Assembly: GCA_964649515.1 (NCBI GenBank)
Contig: CAZYPV010000007.1
Location: 4,637-68,636, forward strand
Direction of reading: 5' to 3'
Length of the DNA: 64,000 nucleotides
Source: CALKGK01 sp964649515
Lineage (GTDB): Bacteria > Bacteroidota > Bacteroidia > Flavobacteriales_D > Sanyastnellaceae
The notes beneath the pieces are model-generated. The model was not told where the DNA came from, did no database searches, and was given only the letters and a program-made list of their open reading frames with translations. Position 1 is the first letter of the stretch. Every line of letters begins with the position of its first letter. This document shows positions 44,801-52,705 of this stretch, piece by piece. The position numbers were made by a program, and so were the translations under genes.

Positions 44801-47717
44801 AACACACTGGAGGAACAACCACATCAAAGTCGATATCAATGGGTGTTGGTTCTCCTACGATGTAAACGAACTGCTCTTCACAACTGCCCGCAACAATGGT
44901 TAGAATATAACTTCCGGCACAGAGTTCTGAAATGTTTTGACTGCTTGAGGTAAATCCATCCGGACCCGTCCAAGCAAAGCTGTCAGCTGTTGCCCCGACC
45001 AGTGTGATGTCGATACTACCATCGCAAGTTCCACCGCAAGAAGCATCGGTAATGTCAGCACTCGCATTGAATTGGTCATTTTCGCCAACATTAATGGTGA
45101 GATCCGTGGTACAACCTTGAGCATCGGTAACGGTAAGTTCGTAATCCCCAGAGTTTAGGCCTGTGAGGTTCGGTCCAGTGCAAGGACAACTTGGCCCCGC
45201 AGTCCAATCTAAGATGTACGGACCACCATGAGCTCCACCTGCAATTACTTCAATTTCTCCAAGTCCAGCATTCGGGTCTCCACAGGGGTTGGGTGTGGTG
45301 TTCACTTGAATGTCCCAATCGGGAACGCAGCTGATTTCAACTTCTCCACTTTCAGTACATCCGTTGTCATCCACTACCGTATATTCATAGGTCCCGCAAG
45401 GGAGATCAGCTAGATCTTCCAAACCGATGTAGGTCGTTCCACTTTGATCGTGAATCCAAGTCGCCAAATAAGGAGGTGTTCCTCCGGTAATGCTGATGTC
45501 GATGCTTCCATCTTCTGCATCTGGGCAGCTCACACCAAACCCTCCTGGATACGAAGAAACATTATCTACACTTACAGCCAAAGGTGCTTCCGGCTCATTG
45601 ATCGTAATGGTCACCGATTGTGCAGAGCTGCATCCGTTCACGTCAGAAACGGTCACCGTGAAATCACCCGCAGGCAATAAGGTGGCTAGAGGAGAAGTGA
45701 GGTTAGGGTCATGGCTCCAACTGTACGTATAGAAAGGACACCCTCCCGTTGTAGTAACGGTAATAACACCTGTTTCTTCACCAGTACATAGAACATCTGT
45801 GGTACCATCCACTTGGATTTCCAATACATCCGGCTCTTCTAAGGTGTAGCTCGCGGTAATTTCACACCCAATATCATCCACAACCACAACTTCATAAACT
45901 CCAGCGCATAAATCTTCAAAAAGGGGATTGTCGCCAGTGATCGTAACGCCATTAATCGTAGTCGAGTAAGGAGCAACGCCACCAATAAGGTTCAATTCAA
46001 TACTTCCATCACATGCGCCATTGCACGATATCGGGAAGCAAGTATAATCGCTGAAGTTAACGTCGCTAATGGTCAGCAAATCTTCTTCTTCGATGGTGAC
46101 ACATTCTTCGGCAGTACAACCAAGTGCATCTATAATGCTCACACAGTATTCGCCTTCGGTAAGGTTGCTTAAATCCTCGTCATTAGAAAAGAAAACGCCG
46201 TCCAAAGTCCATTCGTAAATAATGGGCTCGGTAGCATCGGTCACCGTTACGTCAATCGTACCATTGTCTCCATCAACACAAGTGACACTTTCAACATCAA
46301 AGGTGATGCTCGGGTTAACAACAGAAATCGTGGTTGAGGCACTCACGGTACACGAGGCCAAAGTGCTGGTTAAGGTGTAAGTAGTAGTACTGGTTGGACA
46401 GGCTTCTGGGGTGAGTGAAGTAGGGTCGCTAAGACCTTCAGTCGGACTCCAGGAGAAGGTCGCATCTCCATTGCTTTCGGCTTCACCCAAAAGTTGAACG
46501 CAATTTCCCGTGCATACAGTTGCGCTTTCCGGTGTTACAGAGACAAACAGTTCTTCTTCAATTGCAAAATCCACACTGCTTTGAAAGTCGAGGCCGTCGC
46601 ACAATTGATCAACCAATTGTACGGTAATGAACTCGGTTCCTTCACCCAATCCATCAGCGACGGTATTGATGTCGAAACTGAAATTACTTTCCCCAGCGGG
46701 AATTGTAATGGTGTAGAGGTCGTTCAATGCATCGTAGAAGGGAGAAAGGTCAGGACTTGTGGTGTAATCCACTCCCAATTCTGCGCTGCCAGACAAAGTG
46801 AAACTAACGTCCAATCCGGCTGCTTGTACCACGCCACTTTCAAAAGTAACGGTACCATCATTACAACCTTCGATCATGTAATCGGTGCCTCCCGAAGTGC
46901 TTGTGAGCACCGCAATGGGGTTGGATTCGATTTTTGAAACGAACACGGCACTGTCGTATAAACGGTCAGAACCATCAGCAATGATCAACTCAAGAGTGTA
47001 TGTTTCACAAGGAATGACGTTCCCTACTTGAGCTTGCAAGCCTACAGTGAATCCATCGTACTGAATCCCTTGTCCGAGCGGGTTTTGGTTGTCGAAAAAG
47101 TAAGTGGTATTGTCAATGTTATTCACATTGTTGATGGCTACCGGCTGAGAGGTCCCAGGGATCAAGGCAATGTTTACTTGTGATCCAATTCCCGGACCAG
47201 TAATGAAGAACCCAAATACATCGTTGAAAGGCGAGCCCACCCACTCCAAGTATTCCTCACTCGCGAAAACGAAGTCAAATTTCAAGCTATCTCCTTGGGG
47301 AACAATGTCGAATTGCAGTTTACAAGCATCCCAAGTGGTCAAACCGCCATTGGCAGTAGTGAGTGTTGGGCTACCCGGAAAAAAGTTGTCATAAAGGTCG
47401 CAATTCAAGCAGTTGGCCCCGTCCAATTCGGGTAATCCCGTTTCGTCGTTCGGACCAACGGCATTCCATGCTCGTCCAGTAGTAAGCAAGACCCCTTCAC
47501 TCGTGCCAATTTCAGTGTTGTTCGACGTGTAGTAGGCATAACTCGAATCTGCTGCTGTAAGTTGAGCATTGAAGATTTCTACCCCATCGCCCACCAAATT
47601 CTGAGCAATTTCGTCTGGGGTGAGGGTGTAGTCTAGTGTGAGCTGTGCTTTTGATATTCCTGCCGAAAAGATCAGGCAAAGAATCAAAAAGATGCGGTAT
47701 GATGTCAGTGACCTCAT
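41823..47717 (-). CDS. Giant SprB-like repeat adhesin with type B (gliding) C-terminal domain
   Basis: 1964 residues, secreted through the type IX system. Signal peptide (LILCLIFSAGISKAQ), choice-of-anchor-L-like domain (about 30-260), a Calx-beta-like module (about 275-385), a PKD-like segment, then about 17 SprB-type repeats of 75-90 residues (about 470-1880), each built on C-x-G-x-x-DGSI-x-L-x-x-x-GG-x-x-x-Y...W...G-x-Y-x-V-x-V-x-D-x-x-GC. It ends with a gliding-motility-associated C-terminal domain (PTGLSPNNDGANDAYVI ... FNRWGNIVYE). Paired cysteines in every repeat suggest intra-repeat disulfides. Likely a surface adhesin for gliding or attachment; ligand unknown. Confidence 0.93.
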   Translation of the reverse strand: MRSLTSYRIFLILCLIFSAGISKAQLTLDYTLTPDEIAQNLVGDGVEIFNAQLTAADSSYAYYTSNNTEIGTSEGVLLTTGRAWNAVGPNDETGLPELDGANCLNCDLYDNFFPGSPTLTTANGGLTTWDACKLQFDIVPQGDSLKFDFVFASEEYLEWVGSPFNDVFGFFITGPGIGSQVNIALIPGTSQPVAINNVNNIDNTTYFFDNQNPLGQGIQYDGFTVGLQAQVGNVIPCETYTLELIIADGSDRLYDSAVFVSKIESNPIAVLTSTSGGTDYMIEGCNDGTVTFESGVVQAAGLDVSFTLSGSAELGVDYTTSPDLSPFYDALNDLYTITIPAGESNFSFDINTVADGLGEGTEFITVQLVDQLCDGLDFQSSVDFAIEEELFVSVTPESATVCTGNCVQLLGEAESNGDATFSWSPTEGLSDPTSLTPEACPTSTTTYTLTSTLASCTVSASTTISVVNPSITFDVESVTCVDGDNGTIDVTVTDATEPIIYEWTLDGVFFSNDEDLSNLTEGEYCVSIIDALGCTAEECVTIEEEDLLTISDVNFSDYTCFPISCNGACDGSIELNLIGGVAPYSTTINGVTITGDNPLFEDLCAGVYEVVVVDDIGCEITASYTLEEPDVLEIQVDGTTDVLCTGEETGVITVTTTGGCPFYTYSWSHDPNLTSPLATLLPAGDFTVTVSDVNGCSSAQSVTITINEPEAPLAVSVDNVSSYPGGFGVSCPDAEDGSIDISITGGTPPYLATWIHDQSGTTYIGLEDLADLPCGTYEYTVVDDNGCTESGEVEISCVPDWDIQVNTTPNPCGDPNAGLGEIEVIAGGAHGGPYILDWTAGPSCPCTGPNLTGLNSGDYELTVTDAQGCTTDLTINVGENDQFNASADITDASCGGTCDGSIDITLVGATADSFAWTGPDGFTSSSQNISELCAGSYILTIVAGSCEEQFVYIVGEPTPIDIDFDVVVPPVCFGQNNGSIELGLSGGTGVLTAVWEAQPECFFPETTGTSISNLFECTYVVEVTDEDGCSVSDSLFLDAPQVMDIFVSISDFGGDFNISCNGANDGAISVSIEGGTPDCTTFAPECYDYDWTSCDPVNIPGVSQQTDLPAGSYCVVVTDINGCVATTEIDLEEPEPIESSGAVSDYNGFEISCTGACDGWISPNITGGNGNYVLYQWITGDIGDNEATADTLFNLCPGIYELRVVDQQDCENIISFELEEPEELDLTVDSITPVSCYDLSDGAIAVTASGGTGSYTFEWNGGEYAGNVLAGIPGGLYDLVLTDSNNCTLEESVIVFEPDTFAVNLTIPMLNNSDFVIPCVGDSTGAVFAEIQGGVPEFDVLWTGPSITNPNELNQSQLSAGTYTITVTDEDGCEASAQAEITEPDTPLEVSAVVSLYPSGEEISCFGACDGSIDLSVSGGVGPYTFLWELDNQGDTLSTAEDQIELCQGFYEVLVSDANGCDTLLQFDIQQPTQIMSNAVLSDFNGFNTTCPEACDGSITIAPSGGVADYTIAWTVNGNSVGGGETLIGLCAGDIVNLEITDDVDCVVEEVFVISGPEPINPNAEVNNISCDGSTLGSIILNTSGGTGDYTYTWTPDFGNVSSITDLAVGEYCVSIEDSNGCSLEEECFTIVEPTPITASIASTPANCGLCDGTIELDIDAIDAPFTVVWTGPTNIDNDATDAAELCEGEYTATITDANGCELILEETIEGTQALTASAELSQPLCYGDCDGSIDLTISNANGATNFVWTNGAGEEVSTEEDLDGICDGNFSVTITDELGCEITENYTILEPDSITIFGSSPLYPNGFNVSSFDGNNGSIETNINGGTPEYDITWSGPTSIEDGEEQPGGLTAGNYVISITDANGCMKDSTIVLTQPDDLTLPTGLSPNNDGANDAYVILGISEYPNNTFVVFNRWGNIVYEKNNYNNEWTGTNTDGEDLPDGTYFVVFTAGDREFATYVDLRR

Positions 47718-47748
47718 AAGTATGATTTTGATAAAGTTTGGGTGCGAA

Positions 47749-48144
47749 TTAGTTGGAGCCGTTTCTAAATGCCTTGCAGGAACTTAGAAAGGTTTCAGCG
47801 GTGTAATCTGGAAGATGTGTGCTGTTGCTCTTCCCTGTTTTTTCGAAGATTAAAGCTTTGATGCTCGCGATGGATGCCTCAATACTCTGGGTAGTTCCTT
47901 CTGCAAGTGTAAACTCCATTAGTCCAACAGGAACACAGGCTTGGGTAAGGTCAAAGCCGTTTTCGAGTCTGCATGCCTTCACAAGCGCGGCATAATCATC
48001 AGTGTTCAGACCATCCAAGTTGATGTAGATTTTGTTTGAAATACTGATGTCTTGGGCTTGTTGTTTGGTTTGAAGCCCAACGAGAGCTAAGAAAAGGAAC
48101 AGAAACCCGAACCAAGAAATGGAGCGTTTAGTTGTTGTTTGCAT
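47749..48144 (-). CDS. Small exported protein of unknown function heading the adhesin operon
   Basis: 131 residues from the ATG at 48144 (MQTTTKRSISW); a longer frame from 48183 starts upstream of the likely promoter. N-terminal hydrophobic segment (FGFLFLFLALVG) followed by a mature part of about 100 residues with three cysteines (KACRLENGF, TQACVPVG, LSSCKAF). I recognise no domain; the segment ISNKIYINLDGLNTDDYAALVKACR might be a metal- or ligand-binding unit, but that is a guess. It lies 31 bases upstream of the adhesin gene on the same strand and is probably co-transcribed with it, PorP/SprF and the PorE-like gene. Confidence 0.7.
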   Translation of the reverse strand: MQTTTKRSISWFGFLFLFLALVGLQTKQQAQDISISNKIYINLDGLNTDDYAALVKACRLENGFDLTQACVPVGLMEFTLAEGTTQSIEASIASIKALIFEKTGKSNSTHLPDYTAETFLSSCKAFRNGSN

Positions 48145-48175
48145 ATCTGGGCAATTTTGGAAAAGGGTGTAATTA

Positions 48176-48193
48176 TTTAGCAAAGATGCTAAA
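48176..48193 (-). promoter_or_regulatory. Dyad overlapping a -7-like element before the adhesin operon
   Basis: A perfect 7-bp inverted repeat, TTTAGCA-AAGA-TGCTAAA (48176-48193). On the minus strand it contains CATCTTTG, one mismatch from TAnnTTTG, about 37 bases upstream of the ATG at 48144. A repressor or activator at this dyad would sit on the promoter. No -33 TTG was found at 19 bases. Confidence 0.45.
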
Positions 48194-48234
48194 AAGTATG
48201 ATAGTTTTTGGGCTATTCCAAGGAATATGTGTTG

Positions 48235-48978
48235 TTATTCTTGATGGATTAGACCTTGCCGCTCAACTTCATACATGGCAATTGCACCACTTGCCGCAAC
48301 ATTTAAGCTCTGCACGCTGCCAGACATCGGGATGCGAACCAATTCGTCTGCCTTGGTAAGACTAGCGCGCGACAAGCCCGTTTCTTCATTGCCGAGAACA
48401 ATGCACACGGCACCTTTCAAGGAGGTTTCATGTATGAGTTGTTGCGCTTTTTCGGTACACGCTACTACTTTAATACCATAGCTTTGAAGGTATTCTATGC
48501 TTTGTCCAACGTGATCTGTGCGGCAAACAGGCAAGCGTAAAAGTGCCCCCGAACTGCTTTTAATCGCATCTGCATTGATGGGCGCCATTCCTTTCGTGGG
48601 AATCACTACGGTGTGAAAGCCCAAGCATTCGGCACTTCTCACAACAGCACCAAAATTCCTTACGTCGGTAATGCCGTCGAGCAAAAGAATTTTTGGCGCA
48701 ATGGCAGATTCGTACAATTGACCAACAAATACATCAAGCACTTCAAAGGTGATGGGAGAAAGAAAGGCAATGACTCCTTGGTGGTTTTTCTTGGTGATGC
48801 GAGAAAGCTTTTGTTCTGGAACTGCAGAACAGGGAATACCGAGTTCTTTCGCTTCCCGAATGGCAGCGATGATTTCTGGATTTTTTAGCCCTTTGAGATA
48901 AAGGATGCGTTGGATTTCACGTTCCTTGTCGAGCGCTTCCCGCAAAGGATGATGTCCAATGATGTAATCTTTTTCCAT
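48235..48978 (-). CDS. rlmB: TrmH/SpoU-family rRNA 2'-O-methyltransferase (RlmB-like)
   Basis: 247 residues. N-terminal substrate-binding domain (YIIGHHPLREAL, KLSRITKKNHQGVIAFLSP) and a SPOUT knot methyltransferase domain with motif 1 DGITDVRNFGAVVRSAE, motif 2 CIVLGNEETGL and motif 3 IPMSGSVQSLNVAASGAI. RlmB methylates G2251 of 23S rRNA in E. coli; the exact target here is inferred. It follows the GWxTD gene by 6 bases and is the last gene of that operon. Confidence 0.92.
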   Translation of the reverse strand: MEKDYIIGHHPLREALDKEREIQRILYLKGLKNPEIIAAIREAKELGIPCSAVPEQKLSRITKKNHQGVIAFLSPITFEVLDVFVGQLYESAIAPKILLLDGITDVRNFGAVVRSAECLGFHTVVIPTKGMAPINADAIKSSSGALLRLPVCRTDHVGQSIEYLQSYGIKVVACTEKAQQLIHETSLKGAVCIVLGNEETGLSRASLTKADELVRIPMSGSVQSLNVAASGAIAMYEVERQGLIHQE

Positions 48979-48984
48979 GCTTTT

Positions 48985-50265
48985 TTATTCCGAGAACACT
49001 CTTCCTCTGCGCCAATTGGCAACGGCTTGGTCCCAACCGGGTTTGTACAGAGAACTCCGATCCAATATGTAAACGTTGTTGCTGTAAGGGTGTCGGGTTC
49101 TTTTAAAGGTGAAGGTGAGCGCACTGATGTTACTATCTTCTCCATATACCCAAACTTCTTTTCCGGGTTCAAGGAGGATTTTGTTAGGGTTACCAAAAAC
49201 GATATGTACTAAGCCTCGATCGCTTTTCCATCCTTCACTAATGCTCGAAAAATACAGGTTGGCTTCCCTCACTCTTCGGTAGTAGGTTTTGATGAGCTCC
49301 CTTGCTTTTTCTTTCGATCCAGCGGTTTCAATCCAAAACTCGTCCAAAGCTTTTTTGGGGTAGGAGCTGGTAGTGATTTTTTTAAACTCACTGCGCGACG
49401 TTATGTAACGCATGCTTTCAATCAACTGGTTCAGATCGCGAACTTCCGGGTAGTCTCCAGGTCGTCCAAACAAAGCAAAGGAATATGCCCCGCTTTCATC
49501 GCGAATAACGTTTAGTGCGGTGTCCAACTGAAAACTGTAAAACGCCCCAATGGGCTGAAGAACAGAGCTTTCTCCCAACTCCACGTCAAGCTTGGGTTCG
49601 CTGTAAGAATAGGGGGGAGGAGGTAAGGGTAAGCTTTCTAGGGCCTTTGAATGATAGAGCGGTTCAGGAGAGAGCCGGTCTGAACTCATGAGCAAAGGTC
49701 TTCCGATGGAAGCGTCATTTCCAAAAATGGGCGCGAGACTTTCCTCATCGATAATGAGCATGTTCTCCCTAATCATCCCAGGTGTTTTGCGCACGTCCAG
49801 TTTGAGATTGGCGTTGGATCGTCTGCTCAGATCACGCACATTCACCCGAAAGGTGTATTCCGAACCATCTGCCAATGAAAAGCGGTGTTTCCCAATGATT
49901 TCACGAACTTCCTGATCGGGGTTAATGTCTTCATAGGTGAAAAAAAGACTGTCCACTTCACCGGTGCTTTTCTCTTGAATTTCCAAAAAGAACTTCAGTT
50001 TGGCAGAGAATTCTTCGTTCGGCTGAGCTCTGGTGTAGAGCAACTCGTCACTGAACAGTTTGAAGTACAATGTACTGCTATCCGCACTTTGATGATAAAC
50101 CATGATGGAGGGGTGCAAGATCTTAGCTTCCCAATCATAGAGGTTCCTTTCTTGATCTGCCCGAAGTGCTGCGCTGCTTCCGCAAGAGCTCAAAAAGGCA
50201 AATGCCATCACCGCCCAAAGAAAAAGAACGGGAATACGTACGGAAGAAAAACATCGGAGGCTCAT
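48985..50265 (-). CDS. GWxTD-domain lipoprotein
   Basis: 426 residues from the ATG at 50265 (MSLRCFSSVRIPV). Lipoprotein signal (FLWAVMAFAFLSSCGS), a beta-rich middle, and a C-terminal GWxTD domain (EGWKSDRGLVHIVFGNP at about 365-380, with Ser in place of Thr). The longer frame from 50388 would run into the preceding barrel gene and put the signal peptide too far inside. GWxTD proteins are common in Bacteroidota and are of unknown function. Lying between a BamA/TamA-like barrel and rlmB, it may act at the outer membrane. Confidence 0.85.
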   Translation of the reverse strand: MSLRCFSSVRIPVLFLWAVMAFAFLSSCGSSAALRADQERNLYDWEAKILHPSIMVYHQSADSSTLYFKLFSDELLYTRAQPNEEFSAKLKFFLEIQEKSTGEVDSLFFTYEDINPDQEVREIIGKHRFSLADGSEYTFRVNVRDLSRRSNANLKLDVRKTPGMIRENMLIIDEESLAPIFGNDASIGRPLLMSSDRLSPEPLYHSKALESLPLPPPPYSYSEPKLDVELGESSVLQPIGAFYSFQLDTALNVIRDESGAYSFALFGRPGDYPEVRDLNQLIESMRYITSRSEFKKITTSSYPKKALDEFWIETAGSKEKARELIKTYYRRVREANLYFSSISEGWKSDRGLVHIVFGNPNKILLEPGKEVWVYGEDSNISALTFTFKRTRHPYSNNVYILDRSSLYKPGWDQAVANWRRGRVFSE

Positions 50266-50290
50266 AGCGGCTAAATTACGACTTATACAC

Positions 50291-51946
50291 CTAAAATAGG
50301 TTGACAAAACCAAAGTGAATTTTTGCTTCACGAAGGAGAATGGCTTGGTTGAATTGACTGCCCAATGCATATACCAAACTGAATACACCGTTTTTTGTTC
50401 CGAAGTTCACTCCTGCACCAAATCCATAAGGTCGGTCGTCTGGAATGAATTCATCACCATCGGTCCACCCCTGATCGAAAAACAAGAATGCTCCAGAGTT
50501 GGTGTCCAAGCGATACTTTAAATGCAAACTAGCAATGGCATAGGCCGGAGTGAAAATGCCTTCTTCGTTGAATCCTCGTAAAGAATTTAATCCGCCAATG
50601 CGAAAGAATTCATTGGTCAACAAGCGTTCATCCCATTTCTTTTCGCCAATCAGTCGGCCGCCAATTCCTAAATTCCCAAAGATGCTTTTGTGCCACTTCA
50701 GTTCAATTTTTGTGGCAATTTGAGTGCTTTCGATGCTCTGAGCTTCCTGAAATTCGTCAAAGGTTTTTCGCGTTTTGATTCCTGCACTTCCTTCTACTTC
50801 GAGCTCAATTCCGTTCAAGGGATTGAGTCGATGATCCAACTCAATGAATTTGCTCCTCAAACCATAACGTGTGATGCTGATGTCTTCAACCCCAATGGTG
50901 TTTCCGAGTTGATTGGAGTTCCAGCGTTCAACAAATCCACCAATTTCTTTTTCAAATCCGCCCAGCAGAATCACTTCCCCTCGCAATCGGGTGGTGCTGA
51001 AGGTGGAGTCTCTGCGGTAAATTTCCAATTCTCCTCCCAAGCCAAGAGAGGTTTGTGCCAAGTAGGGAAATTGAAGCCCGATGTCCAACTCCTGAACTTC
51101 CGATTGCATGCGTCTCCACTGGAATTGAAGTCGCTCCCCCTGCTGAAGGGTGTTTTGAAGGTCAAGGTTGATGTCCCCAGTGATAATGGTTCCCTCGGTG
51201 CTGGGGTCTGGCTGGAAACCGATCATTCCGTCAAAACGATTCGCGGCATTTTTTTCAACGAAAAGATAGACCTTAGCTCCTTTTTCACTGAAGGTGATTT
51301 GAGGTGATTGGGTGCTTTTCAGGTAAGGGATTTTGTTGATGCGATCGGGAATGAGCTTGAGCTGCCGTTCGTTGTACGGGTCACCCTGCTGAAGCAATAG
51401 GAGCTTTTCGACAAGTGCAGCTCGAATGCCCGTTTTTGATTTGATGATGAGGCTGTCAATGACTACTCTCGGACCCCGATTCAGTTGAAGTTCCAATGCT
51501 ATTCCCTTCGGACTCATTTTTGGTTGAAATGCACATCGAGCAAAAGGATAACCTCGGTTTTCTTGAGTCTGGAGAAAGCGCTCTGCAATTTCCGCGATCA
51601 CTTCATAAGGCAGGGCATTTTCTCGAAGCGTTTTGATTTCTTTCCGATCAAATTCACTCAAGGCAAACAGACTGTCGAGATTGAGGATGGAGCTGAATTC
51701 GTGTTTTTCACTCAAATAACTGGACCAATGTGCACTGTCTACTTCTTGGATGAACGAGGCGAGGTGACCATCCAATAAGGCTTGCCGATGCCACGCACGT
51801 GCGGTGGAGTCGCGCTGAGCCCTTTGCTGAAAAACCAAGCAAGAATCCCCAGCATGGCTCAAACAGAATTCCCATTGCGCTTCAACTTGGAGGTGTTGAA
51901 ATAGCAAAAAGAAAAAACAAAAAAGGGGTAATGACAATCTTCCCAT
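50291..51946 (-). CDS. Omp85-family (BamA/TamA-like) outer-membrane protein
   Basis: About 551 residues from the ATG at 51946, with signal peptide (LPLFCFFFLLFQHLQVEAQ). The N-terminal half holds POTRA-like modules (for example RGPRVVIDSLIIKSKTGIRAALVEKLLLLQQGDPYN, about 155-190). The C-terminal half is a barrel: repeated aromatic beta strands, FFRIGGLNSLRGFNEEG (the conserved VRGY-like loop of Omp85) and a C-terminal strand ending HFGFVNLF. Two other starts, 51976 and 52006, are upstream but less consistent with the signal peptide. Partners are not predictable; first gene of an operon with the GWxTD lipoprotein and rlmB. Confidence 0.85.
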   Translation of the reverse strand: MGRLSLPLFCFFFLLFQHLQVEAQWEFCLSHAGDSCLVFQQRAQRDSTARAWHRQALLDGHLASFIQEVDSAHWSSYLSEKHEFSSILNLDSLFALSEFDRKEIKTLRENALPYEVIAEIAERFLQTQENRGYPFARCAFQPKMSPKGIALELQLNRGPRVVIDSLIIKSKTGIRAALVEKLLLLQQGDPYNERQLKLIPDRINKIPYLKSTQSPQITFSEKGAKVYLFVEKNAANRFDGMIGFQPDPSTEGTIITGDINLDLQNTLQQGERLQFQWRRMQSEVQELDIGLQFPYLAQTSLGLGGELEIYRRDSTFSTTRLRGEVILLGGFEKEIGGFVERWNSNQLGNTIGVEDISITRYGLRSKFIELDHRLNPLNGIELEVEGSAGIKTRKTFDEFQEAQSIESTQIATKIELKWHKSIFGNLGIGGRLIGEKKWDERLLTNEFFRIGGLNSLRGFNEEGIFTPAYAIASLHLKYRLDTNSGAFLFFDQGWTDGDEFIPDDRPYGFGAGVNFGTKNGVFSLVYALGSQFNQAILLREAKIHFGFVNLF

Positions 51947-51951
51947 CCTTG

Positions 51952-51959
51952 CAAAGGAA
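51952..51959 (-). promoter_or_regulatory. -7-like element of the Omp85-family gene
   Basis: Minus-strand TTCCTTTG, one mismatch from TAnnTTTG, ends five bases before the ATG at 51946. The intervening CAAGG could also serve as a weak Shine-Dalgarno sequence. Confidence 0.35.
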
Positions 51960-52046
51960 CGCAATACTTCACGCATTTCGTGCGTTAAACTAAGGAGCAC
52001 TTGCACCTTGTGGATAAGTCCGTGAAACTTTCACAAAGAACTCACG

Positions 52047-52076
52047 TTGAACAAGGAGTAAAGCTTCTCATCTTTG
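52047..52076 (+). promoter_or_regulatory. Promoter of the 41-residue lipoprotein gene
   Basis: TTG (52047-52049), 19 bases, then CATCTTTG (52069-52076): correct spacing, one mismatch in the -7 element. The gene starts 20 bases downstream. Confidence 0.55.
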
Positions 52077-52095
52077 AGACGAAATACCCAACACT

Positions 52096-52221
52096 ATGAA
52101 AAAGTCTTTTGCCACATTTTTGCTCGTACTCGCTGGTATAGCGCTTTTGTCTTCATGCTTACCCACCAAACAGTCGTGCGCGGCGTATAACGAGGTAGAG
52201 CTCGAAGAAAAAGCTCAGTAA
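52096..52221 (+). CDS. 41-residue lipoprotein
   Basis: Read from the DNA: ATG at 52096, TAA at 52219-52221. Begins MKKSFATFLLVLAGIALLSS, then Cys21 (lipobox LLSSC) and a 20-residue mature peptide with a second cysteine and an acidic end (EVELEEKAQ). Supported by a full lipoprotein signal and a well-spaced promoter. The 3' end overlaps the convergent osmC-like gene by seven bases. Function unknown; similar tiny lipoproteins are common in Bacteroidota and usually escape annotation. Confidence 0.75.
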   Translation: MKKSFATFLLVLAGIALLSSCLPTKQSCAAYNEVELEEKAQ

Positions 52222-52631
52222 TCGGTAAACGAGATGTTCAATTCCTGAACAATGTCTGGATGTAAACTCAATGCAACCGGACACTCTTTCGCGGCCCGAA
52301 TAAGTGATTGTTGATTCTTATCGGTGTTATCTTCGCTGTGTAAGCTTACGGTTAATTTTACGCTTATGCTGCCAATGCGTCGCGGACTCCCTTGCATCGT
52401 TTTCTCGGCAATCCCCTCCACTTTCATTCCTTTCCAACCCATTTTATTAGCGTGAATCCCCATGATGGTGATCATGCACGAGGCCAAGCTAACAGCACAC
52501 AAATCGGTGGGCGAAAAAGCTTCTCCTTTTCCGTGATTATCTCGAGGAGCATCACTCTGAATCTGCGCTCCCGATCCCTCATGAATCATTTCCGTTCTTA
52601 ATGAACCTGTGTAACTTAATTTGTATTTCAT
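52215..52631 (-). CDS. OsmC-family peroxiredoxin-like protein
   Basis: 138 residues. The two redox cysteines of OsmC/Ohr proteins are present: Cys in SLASCMITIMG (about 53) and in ECPVALSLHP (about 119). Family members reduce organic hydroperoxides. The first half (SDAPRDNHGKGEAFSPTDL) is typical of the YhfA/OsmC-like group. Monocistronic; convergent with the small lipoprotein and divergent from the barrel gene at 52706. Confidence 0.9.
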   Translation of the reverse strand: MKYKLSYTGSLRTEMIHEGSGAQIQSDAPRDNHGKGEAFSPTDLCAVSLASCMITIMGIHANKMGWKGMKVEGIAEKTMQGSPRRIGSISVKLTVSLHSEDNTDKNQQSLIRAAKECPVALSLHPDIVQELNISFTDY

Positions 52632-52669
52632 AGGAGAACTTTTGTTAGGGTCTCAGCGTTATTAATTTG

Positions 52670-52677
52670 TAACTTTG
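52670..52677 (+). promoter_or_regulatory. -7 promoter element upstream of the barrel-lipA pair
   Basis: TAACTTTG matches TAnnTTTG and lies 28 bases before the ATG at 52706. The nearest upstream TTTG (52641-52644) is 25 bases away, a long spacer, so the -33 element is uncertain. Confidence 0.55.
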
Positions 52678-52705
52678 ATAGTAATTCCATCGAAAGTACG
52701 GATTC

